Assembly: GCF_020832325.1 (NCBI RefSeq)
Contig: NZ_JAFIEU010000033.1
Location: forward strand, 1 to 48,155
Direction of reading: 5' to 3'
DNA: 48,155 nt
Source of the DNA: Lunatimonas sp.
GTDB taxonomy: Bacteria > Bacteroidota > Bacteroidia > Cytophagales > Cyclobacteriaceae
Made by a program: the position numbers and the translations under genes. Positions 1-6,567 of this stretch are shown one piece after another (position 1 is the stretch's first letter; each line of letters begins with the position of its first letter). The notes beneath the pieces are model-generated. The model made no database searches. It saw only the letters and a list, made by a program, of their open reading frames with translations, and was not told the origin of the DNA.

Positions 1-1
1 C

Positions 2-67
2 ATCGACCAGCCTACAATTCCACCTAGCCGCCGCTTCACCCGGAGGATGTCAGTCAACAGCCACTAG
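2..67 (+). CDS. Possible 3' end of a gene cut by the window edge
   Basis: One frame is open from the window edge and ends in TAG at 65-67, two bases before a strong intrinsic terminator. That position is where a gene end would be expected. Only about 21 codons are visible (rich in Pro, Arg and Ser) and no family can be recognised. The other two plus-strand frames either stop early or run into the terminator stem. The call rests only on the open frame and the terminator behind it. Confidence 0.3.
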   Translation: MDQPTIPPSRRFTRRMSVNSH

Positions 68-68
68 C

Positions 69-109
69 AAAAAGCCCTGATAGATCATTGCATCAATCAG
101 GGCTTTTTT
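69..109 (+). terminator. Intrinsic terminator
   Basis: An 11-bp perfect stem (AAAGCCCTGAT at 71-81 with ATCAGGGCTTT at 96-106) is followed by a T-run to 109. The A-rich 5' flank means it could also work in the other direction. It would end a plus-strand gene that lies mostly outside the window. Confidence 0.85.
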
Positions 110-156
110 GCAGGGGCTTTTCGCTAGTGGGCTAAATGTTAACCGCATCATCACTT

Positions 157-206
157 ACCCCGGGTTGGCACCCGGGGCTACTGATATTTGACCCCGCCGG
201 GGTCAT
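157..206. repeat. Tandem double-hairpin, REP-like element
   Basis: Two perfect hairpins stand side by side. The first is CCCCGGGT-tggc-ACCCGGGG at 158-177. The second is TGACCCC-gcc-GGGGTCA at 189-205. An 11-nt AT-rich linker joins them. There is no T-run, so it is not a normal terminator. The layout (two short hairpins, short linker, intergenic) resembles the four-copy element at 1603, 2375, 3763 and 5236, but the sequence differs. Only one copy is in this window, so calling it a repeat family is inference. Confidence 0.5.
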
Positions 207-337
207 GCCTTCCCTTCGGTATTGAGGACGAATCCTCCACTGTTCAACAGTTCGACGATTCGACAATCTCTCCAATCCAACAATTTCCAAGATTCAACAA
301 CAACGCATCCTACACCCCCTACACCTACCGGGTCCTC

Positions 338-1486
338 TTACTCAACCATTAGCCGGATAAAGGCCAGTTCGTCGGCGATGTTTTCGAAGATCCAGATTTT
401 GCCGTCTTTTAGGAAGTGCTTCTTTGGGGTAGCATTCAGTTGGGGAATCAGCGCTTCGGCGAGTAGGTTGAGGCTTTCGTCGAAAATACTGAGGTAAACG
501 TCTGCACCTGTTGGCACGTACCTTCCGTATTCGTCTTTTTCATCCGAAAAGTGCTCGCTGGAGGCGAAGCGGTAAAAGCGATTCTGGTCCTCATCCCAAA
601 AAAAGCTTTCAAAAACGATGTCTTCTTTGATTTTTCGGATGATATCTTCTATCTGACCGGAGGAGTTTTCGACCTCTTTCGGGGGAAGGTAACTTTTGCC
701 TTTACCCAACAGGTCACTGTCCCAAGCCTTGGTAAAGGTGCTATCGGCCTCCAAGTCGTATACGAGCACTTCGTTGAGTGAATTGTTTGTGACGAGCAGT
801 TGCTTTCCCGTGGTCAATGCCCGGACTGCGACGCCGTAGGCACCCGCAAAGTTGCCGTCATGCAGGATCTCCACCGAGAACCTTTGGAGCGGGTTCAGTT
901 CCGGAAGCTCCGTTTTCGTAAAGGTTTGGGCGGTTAGGTCAAAATCCAGGATGAAATAACTTCTTTCTGCCCATTTTATAAACACTCCTATTAATCGGTT
1001 CTCGTTTTTTTGATCTTCAAATAGTCCGATCGGATAGCAGTCGGAACCAGACAGGAACTCAGCGGCAATTTTTTCGAGGCCCAAATCCTTTACCATCTGG
1101 GTGTTTTGGTCGAAAAGCTTGTAATACCGGTAGTTCCACACCAGCAGCTGCTCATTGGGCATGATGTTGAAGCCTCCGAAATAGATGGGGAGGGCATTTG
1201 GCCCATCTTTCTCAAACTGGATTTTCTTTTCCAACCTGAGATCGTTCAGGTTGATGCGTTCGGCCACTAGGTTTGCGCGGTCAAAGTTGATGAGGTAGCT
1301 TCCGTCAGGGGATAGGTCGGAGAGAAAGAGGTTGTCCCGAAGGAAAATGATCTCGTCCCCAGGATCTACCCAGACGGTATCGACGGTAAAGGTCAGTTGG
1401 GAGGATCCTGTGGTACTTCGATCGGAGTCTTTGCCGCAAGAAAACAATATAGAAATTGCTAACGCAAGAAAAAAAGAAATGCGCAT
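338..1486 (-). CDS. DUF4221-type lipoprotein (paralogue 1)
   Basis: Predicted secreted lipoprotein of about 382 residues. Starting at the ATG at 1486 gives a short hydrophobic signal with a lipobox cysteine at residue 17 (ILFSC). An upstream in-frame ATG at 1540 would bury the signal, so 1486 is preferred. The body carries the marks shared with the genes at 2549 and 30736: an N-terminal D-T-V-x-V/I-D-P motif, a 'FEKDGPN' segment near residue 95, and a C-terminal block (K-D-G-x-I-W-x-F-E-N ... D-E-L-x-F-I-R-L). From these I assign it to the DUF4221 family, whose function is unknown. The fold is probably a beta-propeller, which is inference. A promoter-like TTG-N19-TACTTTTA lies just upstream. 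A double-hairpin repeat separates it from the next gene. Confidence 0.8.
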   Translation of the reverse strand: MRISFFLALAISILFSCGKDSDRSTTGSSQLTFTVDTVWVDPGDEIIFLRDNLFLSDLSPDGSYLINFDRANLVAERINLNDLRLEKKIQFEKDGPNALPIYFGGFNIMPNEQLLVWNYRYYKLFDQNTQMVKDLGLEKIAAEFLSGSDCYPIGLFEDQKNENRLIGVFIKWAERSYFILDFDLTAQTFTKTELPELNPLQRFSVEILHDGNFAGAYGVAVRALTTGKQLLVTNNSLNEVLVYDLEADSTFTKAWDSDLLGKGKSYLPPKEVENSSGQIEDIIRKIKEDIVFESFFWDEDQNRFYRFASSEHFSDEKDEYGRYVPTGADVYLSIFDESLNLLAEALIPQLNATPKKHFLKDGKIWIFENIADELAFIRLMVE

Positions 1487-1510
1487 GGTGTAGGTTTTGA
1501 GGATGTAGCA

Positions 1511-1540
1511 TAAAAGTAATAAAATTTTTTGATTTGGCAA
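1511..1540 (-). promoter_or_regulatory. Candidate Bacteroidota promoter for the DUF4221 gene
   Basis: Read on the minus strand: TTG (1540-1538), a 19-nt spacer, then TACTTTTA (1518-1511). This differs from the Bacteroidota -7 consensus TAnnTTTG only in the last base, and the -33 TTG spacing is right. It lies 25 bp upstream of the chosen ATG at 1486, so it also supports that start over 1540. Confidence 0.45.
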
Positions 1541-1602
1541 GTTGGTTGTACATTCTAAGCTTCACGTAGAAATTCGTCAATTTTAGAAAGGAGAAATAAT
1601 GG

Positions 1603-1699
1603 AGGGATTATGATTGATGGTTTAACCAATTGGGATTTCGGCAGTAGGGTTGCAAACCCTATTTATCTGGGTTCTGCATTGCAAATGCCGAACAGCGGG
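1603..1699 (+). repeat. Double-hairpin repeat, copy 1
   Basis: First of four same-orientation copies (others at 2375, 3763 and 5236). It contains hairpin A, AGGGTT-gca-AACCCT at 1646-1660, preceded by an overlapping GTAG. Hairpin B at 1671-1693 has 10-bp arms around a GCA loop, with one mismatch in this copy. It lies between the convergent side of the first DUF4221 gene and the nucleotidyltransferase gene. The family is unnamed as far as I can tell; its form is REP/BIME-like. Confidence 0.85.
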
Positions 1700-1741
1700 T
1701 ATATAATGCGGTTAAGCTAAAAATTTCTTCTATGCATTAAA

Positions 1742-2074
1742 TCATTTCATCCCATGAATTGATTTCAGTTCCAAGATATCCAGCAAATCTTTAGGTCTGG
1801 CTGCTCTTCTTTTACTTTCAAGCAGGTCACGTAAGTTGAGTACATTCCATTTAAACACTCCATGTTCTCTTATTTCCACTTTTTCACTTTCAGCAAAGGC
1901 TTCATCAAAGCTTTTTCCAATCCAAAAATCCACATCTGCGGAGTGTCTTTGATAACCGTGAAAATTGACCGCACCGCCCCCTACCAAAAGCATCTTTACC
2001 CCTTCCTTTGATGCTTCAATTAAAAAGGCATCAATGTTCTCTTTCCAGATTTTTGTCATGGGTTTTGATTTCAA
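1742..2074 (-). CDS. Small nucleotidyltransferase-like protein, probably internally shortened
   Basis: About 110 residues. The N-terminal half has the nucleotidyltransferase signature: a hydrophobic strand, GGG (about 32-34), V-N-F-H-G-Y, then D-V-D (about 48-50) for metal binding. The C-terminal half has the usual end of this group: hydrophobic-L-D-L-L-x-x-K and R-P-K-D-L-L-D-I. Relatives (DUF6036/AbiEii-like, often in toxin-antitoxin or defence pairs) usually run 150-190 residues. The stretch between the D-V-D strand and the C-terminal helices looks about 40-60 residues too short here. It overlaps the small gene upstream by up to 44 bp, so the two are surely cotranscribed. An internal ATG at 2059 is an alternative start. 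It may be inactive because of the shortening. Confidence 0.65.
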   Translation of the reverse strand: MKSKPMTKIWKENIDAFLIEASKEGVKMLLVGGGAVNFHGYQRHSADVDFWIGKSFDEAFAESEKVEIREHGVFKWNVLNLRDLLESKRRAARPKDLLDILELKSIHGMK

Positions 2075-2240
2075 TTACAAAGTTGTCAGTAGGGGCTTTA
2101 TGGGTTGTTTTGACAGGAAATTTCTTCAGGCTTTCACAAAGATCTAAAAACCTATAAAAACGCTCTTTAGGTAGCAGCCGAAGAAATGCTTCCCGCTGCT
2201 CCCGATTACTTTCTTCTTTGGTCTGAAACTTGATTTCCAT
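2031..2240 (-). CDS. Small protein cotranscribed with the nucleotidyltransferase
   Basis: A 69-residue charged protein rich in Lys, Glu and Arg, with no signal or membrane segment. Its middle (L-P-K-E-R-F-Y-R-F-L-D-L) looks like an amphipathic helix. The 3' end overlaps the start of the nucleotidyltransferase gene, which argues for translational coupling. By position it is the likely partner of the nucleotidyltransferase, perhaps an antitoxin-like or stabilising protein; that role is inference. I do not recognise a named family. Confidence 0.6.
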   Translation of the reverse strand: MEIKFQTKEESNREQREAFLRLLPKERFYRFLDLCESLKKFPVKTTHKAPTDNFVIEIKTHDKNLEREH

Positions 2241-2374
2241 GTGGGAAGCTTTTTTTTATCATAAATATAAGGTTAAATTCTAAAATTTAGTTTACGGTTT
2301 AGGATTTAAGATCCTAAACGTTGGTTGCTAGATTTAACCTGGGAATCTTAGCACAGTTGTTTTTTAGCATGTTG

Positions 2375-2471
2375 AGGGATTATGATTGATGGTTTTACCA
2401 ACGGGGTTTAGGCAGTAGGGTTGCAAACCCTGTTTATCTGGGTTCGGCATGGCAAATGCCGAACAGCAGGG
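2375..2471 (+). repeat. Double-hairpin repeat, copy 2
   Basis: Hairpin A is at 2417-2431 (identical core to copy 1, again with GTAG at its foot) and hairpin B at 2442-2464 (one G/A mismatch next to the loop). About 60 bp upstream of this core (2316-2374) also resembles the flank of copy 3 at 3705-3762, so the true element may be around 155 bp. It fills most of the 308-bp gap between the small gene ending at 2240 and the DUF4221 gene at 2549. Nothing else is visible in that gap. Confidence 0.85.
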
Positions 2472-2548
2472 TCAGTGGGGAATTAAAAATTCCTATCTAT
2501 ATGGAAATTTAATTTTAAGTCTTTAAATTACTTTCTAAACCCCTGATC

Positions 2549-3700
2549 ATGACCAAATTTTGTTTTTTTATCATTTTTTTGATCGCCGCCTGCGGGAGTC
2601 CTGAAAAAGGAAACCTCGGGCAACAACGTCAACTGTATTTCACTTTGGACACCGTTTTGGTCGACCCGGGAGATGAAATCCTTTACCTCCGGGCGAATTT
2701 GGGGAACGCTGAATTGTCCGCAGACGAAAGGTTTCTATACAACTACAACCCCAAAGACCATGCGCTTGAAAAAATAGACCTGGATGAATTGAAATTGGTT
2801 AAAAAAATTGCTTTTGAAAAGGAGGGGCCTCAGGGTACTGGCCCTTTTTTTACACCTTTTTTTCTATTGGGGGGAGACAGTATCCTGGTAGCCGGCTCGT
2901 TGAAGCATGCAGCAATCTTTAATTTGGAAGGGGAGAAATTAACCGAAGTAAGCATTCAGCAGGTACTGGACCAGTCAGGTATTTTGGATGGAGGGAATCG
3001 TTTTCGCATTAAATCAATAATTACTGGTGATAGTAACCAATATTTAGGTTTTTTAACGGATTGGAGTGCAAAGTTCCTGCAATTGATGAAGGTGGATATG
3101 GATGAATCTAAACTCGCGGAATTTGACCTTCCAGCATTTGATAAGCTGGATGATTACCGTGTGACACAATTCAGTGGGGGTGAAATTATTGGTTTCCTAG
3201 GTTCCCAAGTATTACTTCAAACGGAAGGAGAAAGCATTGTAATCAGTAATAATGTATTCAATGAATTGTACGTATACCTTCCTGAGAAAGATAGTTTGCT
3301 GTTGAAAACCTATGAAAGTCGATTAACGCCCAACCAAAAAACGCCTTACTATCCCAAACAGGTAGAAAGTGATGAGGCCCTTTACCGCATCTATGCAACT
3401 TCATTAGCGGAGATTGAATTCGAGAGGCTTTTTTGGGATAAAATCAATGAACGCTATTACCGTTTTTCCTACCAGACAGATATGGAAATAGTTGAGGAAA
3501 ATGGTCACTATTCCAGGTCCAGCAACAGCAGTACTATTTTTCTGACAGTGTTTGACAAAAACCTGGAGATGTTGGGGGAATCCAGGATACCTGAATTAAA
3601 TAAGGTTCCAGGTACTTATTTTGTCAAGGACGGAGCCATCTGGATTTTTGAGAATATGGAAGATGAACTGGGCTTTTTGCGGCTTAGTATAGATTTATGA
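2549..3700 (+). CDS. DUF4221-type lipoprotein (paralogue 2)
   Basis: 383 residues with a lipoprotein signal and lipobox cysteine at residue 15 (LIAAC). It shares with paralogues 1 and 3 the D-T-V-L-V-D-P-G-D-E-I segment right after the signal, the F-E-K-E-G-P block near residue 92, and the C-terminal V-K-D-G-A-I-W-I-F-E-N ... D-E-L-G-F-L-R-L block. It is expected to sit on the outer or inner membrane facing the periplasm or surface; the function is unknown. The gene is flanked on both sides by double-hairpin repeat copies in the same orientation. Its base composition is clearly more AT-rich than paralogue 3 at 30736, in line with an accessory location. Confidence 0.85.
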   Translation: MTKFCFFIIFLIAACGSPEKGNLGQQRQLYFTLDTVLVDPGDEILYLRANLGNAELSADERFLYNYNPKDHALEKIDLDELKLVKKIAFEKEGPQGTGPFFTPFFLLGGDSILVAGSLKHAAIFNLEGEKLTEVSIQQVLDQSGILDGGNRFRIKSIITGDSNQYLGFLTDWSAKFLQLMKVDMDESKLAEFDLPAFDKLDDYRVTQFSGGEIIGFLGSQVLLQTEGESIVISNNVFNELYVYLPEKDSLLLKTYESRLTPNQKTPYYPKQVESDEALYRIYATSLAEIEFERLFWDKINERYYRFSYQTDMEIVEENGHYSRSSNSSTIFLTVFDKNLEMLGESRIPELNKVPGTYFVKDGAIWIFENMEDELGFLRLSIDL

Positions 3701-3762
3701 TTTTAAGCGTTGGTTGAGAGATTTAATTTGGGAGTCTAATTAAATATAGTTTTCAAGAGGAG

Positions 3763-3859
3763 AGGGATTATGATTGATGGTTTAACCAATTGGGATTACG
3801 GCAGTAGGGTTGCAAACCCTATTTAACTGGGTTCGGCATGGCAAATACCGAACAGCGGG
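3763..3859 (+). repeat. Double-hairpin repeat, copy 3
   Basis: Almost identical to copy 1 over the first 60 bases. Hairpin A is the AGGGTT-gca-AACCCT form; hairpin B reads GTTCGGCATG-gca-AATACCGAAC, with mismatches only next to the loop. It lies about 60 bp after the stop of the DUF4221 gene and ends a few bases before the stop codon of the RES toxin gene on the other strand. Confidence 0.85.
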
Positions 3860-3864
3860 AATCT

Positions 3865-4341
3865 TTAATCCATAGTATCCGGGTCCTCTGATTTGATCTT
3901 TGGACTAAAAACAAATTCCTCAGTGGACATCAATCGGATTTTATTGTTTAAAAAATCCGGATGACGGGTATTAATAATGTAAACTTTTTCCATCGGTATA
4001 ATGGATGACGGTACTCCCAAGACAGCTGTTTTTCCTTCTCTATACCAGTCATCCCCAATTTTTTGGCACGAAGGGTAGGATGCTTTTTTGTGCCAATTGT
4101 CGGGTAAAGACTCAACTGGGATTTCTTTGATTTGGACTTCATCATCAATTTGAATTACCATCACCTTAAAAAGACTGTTGAGCCCCTCACTGCTTCTGTG
4201 GACCACATTTTCAAGACAAGCCAGAGCCCTGTTGGATGACGTGTAAATCACAAAATTCCCAGATAGATTCCACCTATTGGATTTGCCGGAGGCGATAAGG
4301 TTATGCGCATATTTTTCCAAACAAATACGAAAAACCAGCAT
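3865..4341 (-). CDS. RES-domain toxin (NAD+ phosphorylase type)
   Basis: 158 residues from the ATG at 4341. This start matches the family's usual opening (M-L-V-F-R-I, then K-Y-A) better than the upstream ATG at 4365. The residues that name the family are visible: Arg23 in N-R-W-N, Glu44 in C-L-E-N and Ser112 in V-P-S-S. Tyr33 in V-I-Y-T-S-S also fits. RES toxins degrade NAD+ (phosphorolysis or hydrolysis) and stop growth when free of their Xre-type antitoxin. The antitoxin gene lies directly upstream and its stop is one base before this ATG, as expected of an operon. All key residues are present, so it may be active. Confidence 0.9.
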   Translation of the reverse strand: MLVFRICLEKYAHNLIASGKSNRWNLSGNFVIYTSSNRALACLENVVHRSSEGLNSLFKVMVIQIDDEVQIKEIPVESLPDNWHKKASYPSCQKIGDDWYREGKTAVLGVPSSIIPMEKVYIINTRHPDFLNNKIRLMSTEEFVFSPKIKSEDPDTMD

Positions 4342-4342
4342 T

Positions 4343-4762
4343 CTATGAAAAATCACCGTAAGCAATCGTATCCAATTCTTCTATTACTAAATCTATACCT
4401 CCACTGGTTTGCAAAAATTCATAGGGTATAGCATGATCCAATCCGATAGCGGGCTTCTTTAGCCAATTATTGAAGGCCTCAACAGAACCAAAAACCTGTT
4501 CTCCTTTTTTTCGGAGCTCATTTAGCTTTAATACCTGTTCACTAACTATTGGGTTAAGGGATTTCTCGGCCTTTTGATAATTCTTCAAAGTCTTGGTGGA
4601 CAAGTGAAGAATAAAAGAAAGATCTTCCTCCGGCATTAGCAGTGAGGCTGAAATTTCGAAGGCCGTTTCAGCGTCGACCCCCTTTTGGGCTTGGAGTACC
4701 AAGTTATAGTTACTGATAGGGTCTTTATTTAAGTCTATTTTTTGAATTACTTTGCTTTTCAT
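4343..4762 (-). CDS. Xre/MbcA/ParS-type antitoxin for the RES toxin
   Basis: 139 residues. The middle (about 40-95) has the Xre-like helix pattern of this family, including L-S-T-K-T-L-x-N-Y and S-x-x-V-S-E-Q-V-L-K-L. The C-terminal domain has the ParS/MbcA signature: a G-S-x-E-A-F-x-x-W-L segment followed by L-D-H-A-I-P-Y-E-F-L-x-T-S-G-G-I and V-I-E-E-L. In this family the C-terminal part occupies the toxin's active site and the N-terminal part represses the operon promoter. It sits 1 bp before the RES gene, in the usual antitoxin-first order. Confidence 0.9.
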   Translation of the reverse strand: MKSKVIQKIDLNKDPISNYNLVLQAQKGVDAETAFEISASLLMPEEDLSFILHLSTKTLKNYQKAEKSLNPIVSEQVLKLNELRKKGEQVFGSVEAFNNWLKKPAIGLDHAIPYEFLQTSGGIDLVIEELDTIAYGDFS

Positions 4763-4900
4763 AAGACTGACATTAGTAAGATTAGAAAGTTAAGGAAAAA
4801 TTTCCTAAAAAAATAGAAAAATTTCCAAAAATATCTAGATACAAATTGAATTGGCAACCATCAGGGAAATTTCAGCCAAAGATTTAAGGTCTTTCGATTC

Positions 4901-5114
4901 TTATGAATTCTGTTTTTCAACCCTGGCTTCTGCGGCAGACAGTAACCCTCCATCCACATGCAGATAATTGATAGACATTTTCAATATCATGGGGACTTGT
5001 AGTTTCGAGGAAACCTGTAAAGCCGCCAATGGGTTGTTTTTTCCCGTGTTAAAGAAGGTTATCCGCTGAAAGAGGGGTGAGGAATTATTCTTTGCTGGAA
5101 TTTTGCCAGGTTAC
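4901..5114 (-). pseudogene. Unrecognised 3' coding remnant
   Basis: A minus-strand frame is open for about 70 codons with protein-like composition and ends in TAA at 4901-4903. Upstream it is closed by two consecutive stops near 5115-5120. The only ATGs are late in the frame, near 4986. It may be the C-terminal end of a gene whose front was lost. I do not recognise the family, and it may be a chance frame. Confidence 0.25.
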
Positions 5115-5235
5115 TAAAAGGGAGAAATAATGGAACAGGAGACCAATCTTCATTCGAGTCTTTAATTCAGATTTATGATTTATGATTTTAAAATTAAGAT
5201 CCGGGAAAATGATCACAATTATTTTTGGAGTGTTG

Positions 5236-5335
5236 AGAAATTCTGATTGATGACTTTAAAAACCGGTTTATTCGGCAGTAGGGCTGCAAACCCTATTTAT
5301 CTGGGTTCGGCATTGCAAATACCGAACAGCAGGGG
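5236..5335 (+). repeat. Double-hairpin repeat, copy 4
   Basis: The most diverged copy. The first 40 bp carry small insertions, hairpin A has one mismatch (AGGGCT-gca-AACCCT), and hairpin B reads GTTCGGCATT-gca-AATACCGAAC. The GTAG foot of hairpin A is kept. It lies in the gene-poor stretch after the RES/Xre operon, in the same orientation as copies 1-3. Confidence 0.8.
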
Positions 5336-5951
5336 TCGAGGAAGTTTTGAAAATGAGGAAAGAGGTCTGTTAATTCGATAAGCTCGGAACACTCCCATTC
5401 ACCAAAATGCCGTACTTTTAGTGAATGAATTCACCAAAAAGCTGCATATTTGGTGAATACATAACTTTTCTGATTGGGAGAAGCCTGAAAAGTCAGATAA
5501 CGGAAAAGCTGTTTGAGGGTGAAACCATCCTTTTGAATTCAAATGGAATCCTAAAGCCAAGGTGAACATTCCATCTATTTTTGTAAACACCTATAACGCC
5601 GCCGTGGAGGTGGTTTCCAAGTAGAATTTCAGGGAATTTGTGGGGGCTGTTGATCAATAGCTATTTAGACGCTAATTTGATCTTTTTGGCATTTTCCTAG
5701 CCACTAGGTATGCACTATCGGAAAAGCACCATGGTTTTCGTTTTAATAAAATGTCAAGTAGGACATTTTTTCCTTTGAATAAATGTGCTTATCCGCATAT
5801 TTTCCTTTGAAAAAGTGTAATGTACCTAGGATACGGATGGTTTGGAATGCCATTCCTGCCCAACTCAGCAAAGAGAATAAAAAATTAAGGGGAATCGATA
5901 TACTTTGGTTAGGTATTGGGCCAGTGTTAAAAAGAGTTGTTATATTCGAGT

Positions 5952-6143
5952 ATGAAAGCGGTAAAACTAAAAGCGTATCTAAATCAAATAGCCGACAGGC
6001 TGACTGAGGATTCGACCTTGGAAGACCTATATGAACAACTGTCTTTATTGGCTGATATTGATGAGTCTGAAGAACAGGTCGAGAAGGGAGAAATATTAAC
6101 TCAAAAAGAGGTAGAAGAACGATCTAAAGAATGGCTCAAATAA
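5952..6143 (+). CDS. Antitoxin-like component of a RelE/ParE-type pair
   Basis: 63 residues from the ATG at 5952. It is acidic at the C-terminus with a long helical stretch, and is similar in size and character to the small addiction-module proteins that precede RelE/ParE toxins. The 3' end overlaps the remnant toxin frame by 13 bp (toxin ATG at 6131), the usual coupling in such pairs. The toxin partner is broken, so this is probably an orphan antitoxin. A longer start at 5937 exists but adds nothing recognisable. Confidence 0.65.
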   Translation: MKAVKLKAYLNQIADRLTEDSTLEDLYEQLSLLADIDESEEQVEKGEILTQKEVEERSKEWLK

Positions 6144-6415
6144 TCTGGACTAAAAAAGGCTTCCGGGCAATTTGAACGAGCCATAATTTGTTTTACGCCG
6201 ACACTGTTCGTGGACAAATCCTTCTGACTACTGGGCTGCTAGAAAGCCAACCACAAATGGGTACAATCGAGCCTCTTTTAACCCATAAAAAGTTCGAATA
6301 TAGATTCCTATTAGTTTGGAGTTACAAAATCATATACCGAACCACTAAGGATAAAGTCATAATTTCCCGGGTATTCCACACTTCAAGGAGCCCCAAAACG
6401 CTGAAAGGAATCTAA
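6131..6415 (+). pseudogene. Decayed RelE/ParE-family toxin
   Basis: The frame opens at ATG 6131 (M-A-Q-I-I-W-T-K-K) and meets a TGA after 14 codons. In the +1 frame the lost part reads Q-F-E-R-A-I, as expected for a RelE/ParE helix. The original frame then resumes from about 6188 with F-Y-A-D-T-V-R-G-Q-I-L-L and ends with typical toxin strands (Y-R-F-L-L-V-W-S-Y-K-I-I-Y-R, then V-I-I-S-R-V-F-H-T). A one-base insertion before the helix plus a deletion of roughly 8-10 codons after it explains the pattern. The toxin is therefore inactive as written. Confidence 0.8.
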
Positions 6416-6418
6416 GTA

Positions 6419-6567
6419 AACATCATTCAAATCGAAAACTACGTGGTTATAGAACAAGTCGTAAAGCACAGCTAGAAAATTTTGACGCCAGTAGAAGCCG
6501 ACTTGTATGATTTGATTGCGATGAAAGAATTCTATCCGTTACCCTCCAATGGAATACAGCGAAATTA
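6419..6567 (+). pseudogene. Short coding remnant of unknown origin
   Basis: One frame gives two protein-like blocks separated by a TAG. The second block (V-E-A-D-L-Y-D-L-I-A-M-K-E-F-Y-P-L-P) ends in TAA near 6567, which overlaps the 3' end of the beta-propeller gene on the other strand. It starts right behind the broken toxin. It may be the tail of another lost gene, and the family is not recognisable. Low confidence. Confidence 0.2.

Larger units (their letters stand above)
4763..5951. other. 1.2-kb stretch without an intact gene
   Basis: Contents visible: an unrecognised coding remnant on the minus strand (4901 to about 5114); a short motif GGGAGAAATAATGGA near 5121 that also occurs just before repeat copy 1 near 1590; repeat copy 4 (5236-5335); and AT-rich DNA with scattered broken frames from 5340 to 5950. 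An imperfect direct repeat built on TTTTCCTTTGAA occurs near 5767 and 5799. No RNA gene or complete ORF could be supported. It looks like decayed accessory DNA. Confidence 0.5.

Noticed and set aside
1603-5335. Integron attC sites: repeats between toxin-antitoxin-like modules, with a GTTTAAC box and, in copy 1, a GTTAAGC box downstream
   Set aside because: Only copy 1 has both boxes; copies 2-4 lack the GTTRRRY partner, gene directions are mixed, and no integrase is present.
5399-5590. 63-codon minus-strand frame
   Set aside because: Composition is not protein-like, there is no relative that I recognise, and the plus strand of the same stretch has equally short broken frames.
5783-6007. 74-codon plus-strand frame overlapping the antitoxin start
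   Set aside because: It overlaps the better supported antitoxin gene in another frame and ends inside it; no domain is visible.
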